From NCBI GenBank assembly GCA_045590215.1, contig JAZNQO010000023.1, positions 1 to 64,000 of the forward strand: a DNA stretch of 64,000 bases, in the 5' to 3' direction. Below are positions 8,731-16,506 of the stretch, one piece after another. Under the pieces are notes generated by a model that worked only from the letters and a program-made list of their open reading frames with translations, ran no database searches and had not been told where the DNA came from. This DNA is from RUG563 sp045590215. Lineage in GTDB: Bacteria > Bacillota > Clostridia > Christensenellales > Aristaeellaceae. The stretch's first letter is position 1, and the number at the start of each line of letters is the position of its first letter. Both the position numbers and the translations under genes were made by a program.

Positions 8731-8764
8731 TATAATAAAATCGAAATCATAGAAGAACAGGAGG
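8731..8764 (+). promoter_or_regulatory. Putative -10 box and ribosome site of cdaA
   Basis: TATAAT is at 8731-8736, with only a weak -35 (TTTCAA, 8708-8713). AGGAGG at 8759-8764 supports translation from a TTG at 8775. Confidence 0.5.
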
Positions 8765-8774
8765 TTTATGTATC

Positions 8775-9638
8775 TTGAACGCAATTTGGGATCAGATTCA
8801 AACCTTCTTTTGGAATATCCTCTATCGCCCCACATGGGTGGATTATCTGGACATTGCCATCATGGCCGTCCTCATCTATCAATTGTTCCTGCTTACCCGA
8901 CGCACCCGTTCCATGCAGGTGTTCAAGGGGCTTTTGATTCTGGTGCTGGCCAGCTATATCAGCGAAATGCTGGGACTTGTGTCCATCAATTATCTGTTGC
9001 ACAGCGTTTTGAGCAACGGTATTCTTGTGCTGCTCATTTTGTTCCAACCGGAAGTGAAGCGCACGCTGGAGCATCTGGGCCGTACGGCCATCTGGGATCG
9101 TACCAAGGGTCACGACGAAAGTGAAACGCTGGTGGAAGAAATCACAAAATGCCTGTTGCGGCTGTCCCGCCGCCGTGTGGGTGCATTGATTGTGTTTGAA
9201 CAGAAAACCGGCCTGCAGGAGTTTATTGAAACAGGCACCCGGCTGGATGCCATGATTTCCGCCGGCTTATTGGAAAACATCTTTGAACCCAACACTCCCC
9301 TGCATGACGGTGCTGTTATCGTCCGGGGAGACAGGATTGAGGCCGCCGCCTGCATCCTGACCCTAACAGAAAATAACGCCATCAGCCACGACCTTGGCAC
9401 CCGGCACCGTGCTGCCATCGGTGCCAGCGAAGGCACAGACGCCATGGTGCTCATCGTCAGCGAAGAAACGGGCATTATCAGCATGGCGCAGGGCGGCAAG
9501 CTGACACGGCACCTGGACGGCGATGCGCTGCGGAAAGTGCTGACCCGCATCTATAATCAGGAGCATTCACTGCTCTGGCGGTTGACCCACGGCCGCCTGC
9601 GCACCTCCGGGAAAGGAGGCAATCAGCATGAATCCTAA
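8775..9638 (+). CDS. cdaA: Diadenylate cyclase CdaA (DacA), membrane type
   Basis: Makes cyclic di-AMP from two ATP; this messenger controls potassium and osmolyte balance and cell-wall homeostasis. 287 residues: three N-terminal membrane helices (about 20-85), then a DAC domain with the DGA motif at about 177-180 (PLHDGAVIV) and RHR at about 209-211 (GTRHRAAIG). The start is TTG at 8775 with AGGAGG 10 bases upstream; the ATG at 8768 is out of frame. The stop overlaps cdaR by 11 bases, the conserved cdaA-cdaR arrangement. MscL further downstream fits an osmotic theme, but it has its own promoter. glmM, often next in this operon, is absent. Confidence 0.96.
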   Translation: MNAIWDQIQTFFWNILYRPTWVDYLDIAIMAVLIYQLFLLTRRTRSMQVFKGLLILVLASYISEMLGLVSINYLLHSVLSNGILVLLILFQPEVKRTLEHLGRTAIWDRTKGHDESETLVEEITKCLLRLSRRRVGALIVFEQKTGLQEFIETGTRLDAMISAGLLENIFEPNTPLHDGAVIVRGDRIEAAACILTLTENNAISHDLGTRHRAAIGASEGTDAMVLIVSEETGIISMAQGGKLTRHLDGDALRKVLTRIYNQEHSLLWRLTHGRLRTSGKGGNQHES

Positions 9639-10692
9639 CGCAGCCCAGGAAAATAAAGGCACGTTCAAAAAAACGCTGCTTGCCGTTTTGCGCCGTCTTT
9701 TGCACAACTGGCAATGGAAGCTGATCAGCCTCCTGCTTGCCATCTGCATCTGGGGCGTCTTGATTACCCAGGACGAAACCCTGCCCCGTACCAAATCCTT
9801 CAATGATCTCAAAATCAACGTGGTCAATTCCGTCGCCCTGCGGCAAAACGGCATGATTGTGGTGGGCGGTCTGGACGATTTGAAACCCGTAGATATCACT
9901 GTCCAGCTGCCTCAGAAAAACTATGCCTCCGCCACGGCGGACCGCTATCAGATCCGGGCGGACCTTTCCCTGATCAAAAATATCGGTACGCAGGAATTAA
10001 CCCTCACCTCCTCCGTCTCCAGTGCCAGCACCTACGGTAGCGTCTCCTCCATTTCCCAGCCCACCATCACCGTGGAAGTGGAACGCTATATCAACCGCAG
10101 CCGCATTCCCGTGCAGCTGAATGTGACGGGCGAAGCCCCGGACGGCTTCTATGCCACTGCTCCCATCTGCGACCCATCCACCATCGAAGTGGCCGGGCCG
10201 GAATCTGTTGTGGATAAGATTAGCCGGTGTGAAGTGAATTATGATATGTCGCTGCTGCCTGCCCAATCCGGCACCATGCGCAACAGCCTGCCCTACACTT
10301 TCGTAGACAGGGAAGGCAATCCTGTGGACGCTTCCCTCCTCACCGTTACCAATCAGGGCATCACCATGCGCTATATGATTGTAGAGCAAACCCTCTACCC
10401 CACCATGGAGATCCCCGTCAATAGCCAGAGCCTCATTTTCGGCCAACCGGCAGCAGGCTATGCCGTAACGGGCATTACGGTGGACCCTGCCACTGTCACC
10501 ATCGCAGATGACGATCTGACCCTCTTCCTTTCGGAAAATGCTTCCCTCTATACCCTCGGCCGGGTGAATATCGCCGGGGAAACCCAAACCAAAACCGATA
10601 TCCTGCCCCTCAACAGCCGCGGGGTGTATTACATCAGCCATCCTTCCGTGACGGTCACGGTGGAAATCAGCGCGCTGGAAGAAGCGGAGTAA
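9628..10692 (+). CDS. cdaR: CdaR, YbbR-domain regulator of CdaA
   Basis: Membrane-anchored partner that modulates CdaA activity. 354 residues, with one N-terminal helix (about 31-50, WKLISLLLAICIWGVLIT) and an extracytoplasmic part made of YbbR repeats, visible as recurring segments such as PVQLNVTGEAPDGFYATAPICDPSTIEVAGP and IPVNSQSLIFGQPAAGYAVTGI. AAAGGAGG precedes the ATG inside the end of cdaA. It is followed 4 bases later by a membrane gene of unknown function. Confidence 0.92.
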   Translation: MNPNAAQENKGTFKKTLLAVLRRLLHNWQWKLISLLLAICIWGVLITQDETLPRTKSFNDLKINVVNSVALRQNGMIVVGGLDDLKPVDITVQLPQKNYASATADRYQIRADLSLIKNIGTQELTLTSSVSSASTYGSVSSISQPTITVEVERYINRSRIPVQLNVTGEAPDGFYATAPICDPSTIEVAGPESVVDKISRCEVNYDMSLLPAQSGTMRNSLPYTFVDREGNPVDASLLTVTNQGITMRYMIVEQTLYPTMEIPVNSQSLIFGQPAAGYAVTGITVDPATVTIADDDLTLFLSENASLYTLGRVNIAGETQTKTDILPLNSRGVYYISHPSVTVTVEISALEEAE

Positions 10693-10696
10693 CATC

Positions 10697-11350
10697 ATGA
10701 ATGCGTTTGCCGATACATTATTATCGCTGGTGTTTGGCTGGATGCGCAGGCTGGTGGAAGGCATCTTTTCTTCCGTCTCCTCCGGCCAGTTCCGGGGCAT
10801 GTTCTCGTGGCTGGGTGATCATTGGCTTTGGCTGGTGCTGGTTTTGTGCATCGGCTGCACGGTGCTGGATTATCTGATCTGGCTTTTGCGGTGGCAGCCC
10901 TATATCCTCTGGCGCAATAAGCTGCGCCGCCTGTTTGGCAAATCTCCCAAGGCTTCCCCTGTGACGGACGAGTTTGAATACGGCTATAACGACGGGGTGG
11001 ATGTGGATATTTCCGATGTGGAGGCTGCGCAGCCCCTGCCGGCGGAAGCCTATGCCTATGAAAACTGGCAGCCGGTCTATGAAGAACCAGCGGATGTTAT
11101 GCCGGAAATTCTCTATGACGCCATACCCGAACCACAGCCGGAAGAGCCTCTGCAATCGCCCTCTGCCGCCCATCAGCGCAATCGCCGCAGCCAGCGGTAC
11201 GATAAGCGAAAGTTCCGCCTATCCGGCATTTTGCCCACCGCCAGCGACGAGGAAAGTGCCCTGCTGGACGGCCTGCCCCCGGCAGTGAATAAATCCGAGG
11301 CGTTCCATGCCCCGGTTTATCCCGAATCTTACGATAATTCACAAGGATGA
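10697..11350 (+). CDS. Hypothetical single-pass membrane protein in the cdaA-cdaR operon
   Basis: I do not recognise a family for this 217-residue protein. An amphipathic N-terminus (1-35) is followed by one strong membrane helix at about 42-66 (WLWLVLVLCIGCTVLDYLIWLL). A basic patch then leads into a long acidic, proline-rich, probably disordered cytoplasmic tail (EFEYGYNDGVDVDISDVEAAQPLP...EPQPEEPLQ) and a basic segment (RNRRSQRYDKRKFRLSGI). It lies 4 bases after cdaR and overlaps the methyltransferase start region, so it belongs to the operon. A role near c-di-AMP or the envelope is only a guess from position. Confidence 0.75.
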   Translation: MNAFADTLLSLVFGWMRRLVEGIFSSVSSGQFRGMFSWLGDHWLWLVLVLCIGCTVLDYLIWLLRWQPYILWRNKLRRLFGKSPKASPVTDEFEYGYNDGVDVDISDVEAAQPLPAEAYAYENWQPVYEEPADVMPEILYDAIPEPQPEEPLQSPSAAHQRNRRSQRYDKRKFRLSGILPTASDEESALLDGLPPAVNKSEAFHAPVYPESYDNSQG

Positions 11351-11355
11351 TGCCC

Positions 11356-12660
11356 ATGTTTGATCTTCCTGAAGCCTTTATCGAGCAGATGCAGCGTCAA
11401 TTGGGTGCTGCTCTGCCCGATTTTTTGCATACCTATGATTTGCCCTATGCACGGGGCATTCGCATGCGCCCCGGCATCCCTGCACACCCGGAGGCTTTGC
11501 AGCCCGTCCCGTGGGCGATGGATGCCTATTACCTGCCCTTGGAAAGCAAGGCCGGAGCCACGCCCCAGCACGAAGCCGGCGGCTTTTACCTGCAAGAGCC
11601 CAGTGCCATGACGGCAGCCGCCGTGCTGCACCCGGAAAAAGGCGAGAAAGTGCTGGATTTATGCGCTGCCCCCGGCGGCAAAAGCACCCAGTTGGCCGCC
11701 TATTTGCAGGGAACGGGATTGCTTGTATGCAATGAACCCGTGCCTGGCCGTGCTCAAGTTTTATCCCGGAATATTGAGCGCATGGGCATCCCAAACGCCC
11801 TTGTCACCTGCGCCCTGCCGGAGCAATTGAGCCCCCGTTTTCAGGGTTATTTTGATAAGGTATTGGTGGATGCGCCCTGTTCTGGGGAAGGGATGTTCCG
11901 CAAGCACCCGGAAGCCAGAAACGAATGGCAGCCCGCCTCGCCCTTGGGCTGTGCAGAGCGTCAGCTGCATATCCTCTCCCACGCCGCCCAAATGCTGAAA
12001 GCAGGCGGCAAGCTGGTTTACAGCACCTGCACCTTCAACGAAATCGAGAATGAAGGGGTGGTGCAATCCTTCCTGCAAAGCCATCCCGGCTTTTCCCTCG
12101 TACCCTTCTTCCTGCCCGGCCTTCCGGAAAGCGGCGGCATGCTGCACCTCTATCCCCACGAGATTCAGGGCGAAGGCCATTTCGTGGCTCTCTTTCAAAA
12201 AAACGACGGCTGCGAGAAGCCGCTATCGATAAAAGATTGCCAGCAAAAGCCAACCAAGCAGGAAAGCCAAACAGCCCACGCCTTTTTAGAAGAGCATTGC
12301 TTCCATGCTCCTGCCCCCACCGGGCTTTTTGCCGGGCATATGATTAGCTTCCCTGAAGAGACGCTGCCGGATTTAAAAAACATCCGCATCCTGCGCATGG
12401 GATTACAGCTGGGTGATGTGAAGGGCAAGTTCTTTTTGCCGGATCATGCGCTGGCTCTCTGCTGCCAAGCCCGGAAAACCATTCCCGTTTCCCTGGAAGA
12501 AGCGCAACTTTATCAAAACGGTCAGGTGCTGCCCTGCGATGAAAACACAAATGGCTGGCTGTGCCCGGTGCTGGAAAATTTACAGCTGGGCTGGGGCAAG
12601 GCAAGCCAAGAGCAAATCAAAAATCATTATCCCAAGGGGCTGAGAAAACCCTTATTATAG
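11356..12660 (+). CDS. rsmF: 16S rRNA m5C methyltransferase, RsmF (NOL1/NOP2/Sun) family
   Basis: Transfers methyl from SAM to the C5 of a cytosine in 16S rRNA. About 434 residues: SAM-binding motif I at about 98 (VLDLCAAPGGKSTQLA), motif IV DAPCSGEGMFRKHPEA at about 172, and motif VI STCTFNEIENE at about 223, carrying the two family cysteines. The C-terminal 150 residues fit the RsmF-type RNA-binding extension (LRMGLQLGDVKG.F.PDHALA). Three in-frame ATGs (11347, 11350, 11356) are possible; 11356 is preferred because AAGG at 11343-11346 is properly spaced and the family starts with LPEAF. A terminator follows at once. Confidence 0.9.
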   Translation: MFDLPEAFIEQMQRQLGAALPDFLHTYDLPYARGIRMRPGIPAHPEALQPVPWAMDAYYLPLESKAGATPQHEAGGFYLQEPSAMTAAAVLHPEKGEKVLDLCAAPGGKSTQLAAYLQGTGLLVCNEPVPGRAQVLSRNIERMGIPNALVTCALPEQLSPRFQGYFDKVLVDAPCSGEGMFRKHPEARNEWQPASPLGCAERQLHILSHAAQMLKAGGKLVYSTCTFNEIENEGVVQSFLQSHPGFSLVPFFLPGLPESGGMLHLYPHEIQGEGHFVALFQKNDGCEKPLSIKDCQQKPTKQESQTAHAFLEEHCFHAPAPTGLFAGHMISFPEETLPDLKNIRILRMGLQLGDVKGKFFLPDHALALCCQARKTIPVSLEEAQLYQNGQVLPCDENTNGWLCPVLENLQLGWGKASQEQIKNHYPKGLRKPLL

Positions 12661-12699
12661 AACAATTTCCGGCTAATAACCGGAAATTGTTTTGTTTTT
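12661..12699 (+). terminator. Terminator of the cdaA-rsmF operon
   Basis: AACAATTTCCGG (12661-12672) pairs perfectly with CCGGAAATTGTT (12680-12691), followed by a T-rich run. Confidence 0.88.
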
Positions 12700-12700
12700 C

Positions 12701-12729
12701 TTGCCATGTTTTGTGGAACATGATATAAT
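12701..12729 (+). promoter_or_regulatory. Promoter of mscL
   Basis: TTGCCA (12701-12706), 17 bases, TATAAT (12724-12729). Confidence 0.7.
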
Positions 12730-12781
12730 ATTCATCAGATACAAGCCGTATACATGCGGCATCAGAAAGGGGTAATTTACA

Positions 12782-13255
12782 ATGGGTAAATTCATGCAGG
12801 ATTTTAAAGCTTTTGCGCTCAAGGGCAATGTTGTGGATATGGCAGTTGGCGTCGTGGTCGGCGGTGCTTTCAGCAAAATCGTCACCTCTCTGGTAAATGA
12901 TCTGCTGATGCCCGTGCTTTCTCTGCTCACCGGCGGCACCAATGTTTCCGGCATGTTCGCTCTGCTTGGCAAGGTGCCGGAAGGGGCTGAAGTGCCTGCC
13001 ACCATCGAAGCCGCCAAGGAACTGGGCATCGCCACGTTCAACTATGGCAACTTCATCCAGACCGTCATTGACTTCATTCTCATCGCACTGTGCATTTTCG
13101 TTTGTATCCGTCTGATCGCCAAGCTGCATAAGAAGGAAGAACCCGCTCCCGCTCCTGCTCCCGATCCCCGGAAGTGCCCCTTCTGCCTGCAGGTTATTGA
13201 CGATAAGGCTACCCGCTGCCCCCACTGCACCAGCGAAGTGCCTCTGGCTGAATAA
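12782..13255 (+). CDS. mscL: Large-conductance mechanosensitive channel MscL with C-terminal zinc ribbon
   Basis: Emergency valve that opens on membrane tension after hypo-osmotic shock. 157 residues: N-terminal amphipathic helix, TM1 at about 16-43 (NVVDMAVGVVVGGAFSKIV), periplasmic loop, TM2 at about 93-113 (QTVIDFILIALCIFVCIRLI). The cytoplasmic end has KKEEPAPAPAP followed by a four-cysteine ribbon, C132-x2-C135 and C146-x2-C149 (KCPFCLQVIDD...RCPHC), which E. coli MscL lacks. The ATG follows AAAGGGG. The HAD gene begins 2 bases after the stop. Confidence 0.95.
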   Translation: MGKFMQDFKAFALKGNVVDMAVGVVVGGAFSKIVTSLVNDLLMPVLSLLTGGTNVSGMFALLGKVPEGAEVPATIEAAKELGIATFNYGNFIQTVIDFILIALCIFVCIRLIAKLHKKEEPAPAPAPDPRKCPFCLQVIDDKATRCPHCTSEVPLAE

Positions 13256-13257
13256 AG

Positions 13258-13896
13258 ATGAACTTCCGTCATTTCTTCTGGGATTTTGACGGTACGCTTT
13301 ACGACACCTACGGTCGCATTACCCGTGCGGCGCAGCAGGCGTTGGCTGATTTGGGCCTCCCCGTATCTTTCGGGGAGGTCTATCAGCATGTAAAGCGTTC
13401 TTTGCATACGGTGTATACAACGTTCGCTGCCCCTTTGAACATTACAGAAGAGCTTTTCATGCAATGCTACCGCAGCCATTCGGAATCCGAAGGGCCGGAA
13501 AGCATGGCTCTTTATCCGGGGGCAAGGGCGTTTCTGGAAGCCGTTTGCAAAAGCGGCGGCAAAAACTATCTCTACACCCATCGGGGGTATGACAGTGCCT
13601 TTACCGCCCTGAACCGGGACAGCATCACCTCCCTTTTCACGGATTTTGTCACCAGCAAGGACGGCTTCCCTTCCAAGCCTGCACCGGATGCCCTGCTGCA
13701 TCTGACGAAAAAGCATCAATTACTCCTTCCCGATTGCATCATGATCGGCGATCGGGATATTGATCTGGAAGCGGCGAAAAATGCCGGCATGGTCGGAGCC
13801 CTGTTTGACCCCGATGATTTCTATCGGGATTATGCAGTGCCCCTTCGGTTTCATCATTTCAGCGAAATGAACGCTCTTTTCTTTGGAGGAAAATAA
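13258..13896 (+). CDS. HAD-superfamily phosphatase (phosphoglycolate phosphatase-like)
   Basis: Cytoplasmic hydrolase of 212 residues with all HAD motifs: DFDGTLYDT with nucleophile D9, motif II threonine in LYTHRG, the lysine region SKPAPDALL, and motif IV GDRDIDLEAAKNAG at about 164. The helical cap between motifs I and II fits subclass I. The substrate is unknown; phosphoglycolate or a sugar phosphate is likely for this class. It follows mscL by 2 bases and is co-transcribed with it. No independent ribosome site is strong, so coupled translation is likely. Confidence 0.85.
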   Translation: MNFRHFFWDFDGTLYDTYGRITRAAQQALADLGLPVSFGEVYQHVKRSLHTVYTTFAAPLNITEELFMQCYRSHSESEGPESMALYPGARAFLEAVCKSGGKNYLYTHRGYDSAFTALNRDSITSLFTDFVTSKDGFPSKPAPDALLHLTKKHQLLLPDCIMIGDRDIDLEAAKNAGMVGALFDPDDFYRDYAVPLRFHHFSEMNALFFGGK

Positions 13897-13947
13897 AAAC
13901 ACCCCCTGCGCTTCCTTGCGGCCAGCAGCCCAAAGATGCACAGGGGT
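13892..13947. terminator. Terminator between converging HAD and ppa genes
   Basis: CCCCTGCGC near 13903-13911 pairs with GCACAGGGG at 13938-13946 across a long loop. On the minus strand it is followed by TTTTTATTTT, fitting the end of ppa. Confidence 0.55.
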
Positions 13948-13959
13948 TCTTTATGCTTT

Positions 13960-14493
13960 TCAACGGCAGAATTTTTCAATATAGGCATCCAGACATTTTT
14001 GAATAACCTCTCTTGCAGCATCGGCTCCTGCCAGCTCATCCACCACCGTTTCCTTCCCTTCCAGATTCTTATAGACAGAGAAGAAATGGCTCATTTCATC
14101 AAAGATATGGCCGGGCAGTTCGCTCACATCACGATAGGTGTTATAGGTGGGGTCGTGGAAAGGAATGGCGATGATTTTTTCGTCCAGCCTGCCCTGATCC
14201 TTCATGGTGATAACCCCAATGGGATAGCAGCGCACAAGGCTTAACGGCTGAATCACTTCGCTGCACAGCAGCAGCACGTCCAGGGGATCCCCATCGTCCG
14301 CATACGTCCTTGGAATCAGGCCATAATTGGCCGGGTAATGGGTGGATGTATAGAGGATGCGGTCCAGAATCAGATGCCCGGTTTCCTTATCCAGTTCATA
14401 TTTTTTCTTGCTGCCCTTCTCAATTTCAATAACGGCAATGAAATCGTTTTTCGTAATCCTTGAAGGGGAAATATCGTGCCAGATGTTGCTCAT
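13960..14493 (-). CDS. ppa: Inorganic pyrophosphatase, type I
   Basis: Hydrolyses pyrophosphate to phosphate in the cytoplasm, pulling biosynthetic reactions forward. 177 residues, the usual length of bacterial family I enzymes. The metal-binding signature is at 66-72 (DDGDPLD), with supporting motifs KYELDKETGHLILDR and YPANYGLIPRTYADD near 31-67. It is transcribed alone from TGTACA-17-TACAAT at 14558-14530. Most Clostridia use type II (DHH) or membrane enzymes, so a type I enzyme is worth noting. Confidence 0.93.
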   Translation of the reverse strand: MSNIWHDISPSRITKNDFIAVIEIEKGSKKKYELDKETGHLILDRILYTSTHYPANYGLIPRTYADDGDPLDVLLLCSEVIQPLSLVRCYPIGVITMKDQGRLDEKIIAIPFHDPTYNTYRDVSELPGHIFDEMSHFFSVYKNLEGKETVVDELAGADAAREVIQKCLDAYIEKFCR

Positions 14494-14529
14494 GCTCTTT
14501 CGCCTCTTTTCATTCGTTCAACCTTCTTT

Positions 14530-14558
14530 ATTGTATCAACATTCACGCCTTTTGTACA
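14530..14558 (-). promoter_or_regulatory. Promoter of ppa
   Basis: On the minus strand TGTACA (14558-14553), 17 bases, TACAAT (14535-14530). Confidence 0.5.
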
Positions 14559-14613
14559 TTCTTTCAGAGGGAGAATTTCGGCCAAATTTTCCCTTATTCG
14601 TCCTCTTTTCCAT

Positions 14614-14646
14614 GAAAAACGGTGCTCCTCATCAAAGAAGCACCGT
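14614..14646 (-). terminator. Terminator of the ABC exporter operon
   Basis: ACGGTGCT (14619-14626) and AGCACCGT (14639-14646) form the stem; TTTTT follows on the minus strand. Confidence 0.85.
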
Positions 14647-14652
14647 CCTTTT

Positions 14653-16506
14653 TTATCTGTTCGTCTTTTCTGCGCTCAAGGCTTCCATCACCTGTTCTTC
14701 CTGGAACTGGTTGGTGTACAGCTTATAATAAGCTCCCTTTTTGCGCAGCAGCTCCTGATGGGTGCCCATTTCGGCAATCCTGCCGTCGTCAATCACCAGG
14801 ATACGATCGGCATTGCGGATGGTGGACAGGCGATGGGCAATGATGAAGGAAGTTCGCCCCTCCAGCACGCTGGAAATGGCATGCTGGATAATCTGCTCCG
14901 TCTGGGTGTCCACGGAAGAAGTGGCTTCGTCCAGCACGAAAATCCGGGGGTCAGCCAAAATGGCACGGGCAAAGGACACCAGCTGCTTTTCGCCAGTGGA
15001 CAGGCGGTTGCCGCCCTCCCCAACGTCCGTATCGTAGCCCTTTTCCATTTTCAGAATAAAGCTCTCCGCATTCACCATCCGAGCCGCCTTTTCAATTTCT
15101 TCATCCGTGGCGTCCAGCTTGGCATAGCGGATGTTGTCCCGGATGGTGCCGGAAAAGAGGCGAGGCTCCTGCAATACATAGCCCAGATTGCTTTGCAGCC
15201 AGAGCTGGCTCCGCTCCTTGTAATCCACGCCGTCAATGAGGATTTGCCCGGCGGTGGGCTCATAGAAGCGGCACACAAGGTTCACCACCGTGCTCTTCCC
15301 GGCACCCGTGGGGCCAACCAAGGCAATGGTTTCCCCGGCATTGATTTTCAGGTTAAAGTCGCTTAAAACCTTATCCCCTTCCTTGTATTTGAAATCCACG
15401 TGCTTAAACTCCACATCCCCCTTAAGGGCAGGCCAGTTTTCTTTTTTAGGATGAAAATTATCGCCAAAGAAGGCTTCCACTTCCTTGCTATCCACAATTT
15501 CAGGCTCGGTATCCAGCAGACTCAAAACCCGCTCTGCCGCTGCCTGGGAAGACTGCATTTCCGCAAAGGTATTGGCAATGCCACGGACAGGCTCGAAAAA
15601 CTGCACGGTGTAGTTCACAAAGGCCTGCAATACGCCCAGCGTCATGCCGCCAATCAGCACCGAATGGCCGCCATGCCAAAGGGCATAGGCCGTTGCCAGC
15701 GAGCCGAGGGAAATTACAATGGGCATATAAACCGCAGAAAGGCTGGCCGCCCGGACGGAAGACCGCTTCATTTCCCTGGTGAGAGCAGTGAATTCTTTGG
15801 TGTTCATTTCTTCCCGAACCAGCGTCTTGGTGGTTTTCGCCCCCATGATGCCTTCGTTGAAAGCCCCGGTAATTTTGCTGTTGGTTTTACGAACGGCCCG
15901 ATAGCTGTGCAAAATGCGCTGCTGGAACCACCAGGAAACAATGGCCAGCGGTGGAATGACCAGCATCACGATCAGTGCCAACTTCCAATTGAGAAAGAAC
16001 ATGGCAGCCCCGGACGCCACCAGCATCATGGTTCCCCAGCACATATCCACCAGCGACCAGCCAATGGTTTCGGAAAGCCGCTGGGTATCGCTGGTCACAC
16101 GGCTCATCAGATACCCAACCGGCATCCTGTCGTAATAGGAAAAGGGCAGTTCCTGCAATTTCCGGAACGACAGCGTGCGGATTTTGTGGCATACGCCGCA
16201 TTCCACCTTGCCGCCCAGATACAAAAACCGGAAAATCATCGCAACCTGCACCGCCGTCAGCAGTAGATACACCACAATGAACACCGGTAAGCCTTCCGTG
16301 CCGCCGGGATGATTTAAGTTTGGGATGAAATGGTCAATGGCGTAGGTCGTCATCAGGGGAAACACCGCATCGCATAAGGCCGATATGGTCATGCAGATCA
16401 TCAAGTGATATAAATCCTTATGAAATTCCTTGGCATATTTCAAAAGCCGCTTCCATAAGGAAAGGGAAAACTTTTTGGTATAATCCTGTTCCTCAAACTG
16501 TTGCAT
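14653..16506 (-). CDS. ABC exporter half-transporter, second subunit (BmrD/LmrD/TM288-like)
   Basis: Multidrug- or lipid-type exporter subunit, 617 residues: six-helix membrane domain (about 30-330), then an ATPase domain. Walker A is IALVGPTGAGKSTVVNLV, Walker B is VLDEATSSVD with the catalytic glutamate intact, and the H-loop is IIAHRLSTI. The signature is LSTGEKQ instead of LSGGQ. In heterodimeric exporters such as BmrCD, LmrCD and TM287/288, this deviating signature pairs with a partner lacking the Walker B glutamate, exactly as seen in the adjoining gene. AGGAGGAAGG precedes the ATG. It overlaps the partner gene by 14 bases. The substrate is unknown. Confidence 0.92.
   Translation of the reverse strand: MQQFEEQDYTKKFSLSLWKRLLKYAKEFHKDLYHLMICMTISALCDAVFPLMTTYAIDHFIPNLNHPGGTEGLPVFIVVYLLLTAVQVAMIFRFLYLGGKVECGVCHKIRTLSFRKLQELPFSYYDRMPVGYLMSRVTSDTQRLSETIGWSLVDMCWGTMMLVASGAAMFFLNWKLALIVMLVIPPLAIVSWWFQQRILHSYRAVRKTNSKITGAFNEGIMGAKTTKTLVREEMNTKEFTALTREMKRSSVRAASLSAVYMPIVISLGSLATAYALWHGGHSVLIGGMTLGVLQAFVNYTVQFFEPVRGIANTFAEMQSSQAAAERVLSLLDTEPEIVDSKEVEAFFGDNFHPKKENWPALKGDVEFKHVDFKYKEGDKVLSDFNLKINAGETIALVGPTGAGKSTVVNLVCRFYEPTAGQILIDGVDYKERSQLWLQSNLGYVLQEPRLFSGTIRDNIRYAKLDATDEEIEKAARMVNAESFILKMEKGYDTDVGEGGNRLSTGEKQLVSFARAILADPRIFVLDEATSSVDTQTEQIIQHAISSVLEGRTSFIIAHRLSTIRNADRILVIDDGRIAEMGTHQELLRKKGAYYKLYTNQFQEEQVMEALSAEKTNR

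Noticed and set aside
8768..9124. ATG-initiated frame at the start of cdaA
   Set aside because: It is out of frame with the diadenylate cyclase; the real product starts with TTG at 8775.
15400..16266. Long + strand open frames inside the ABC exporter genes
   Set aside because: They are antisense shadows; both exporter ATPase domains read correctly on the minus strand.
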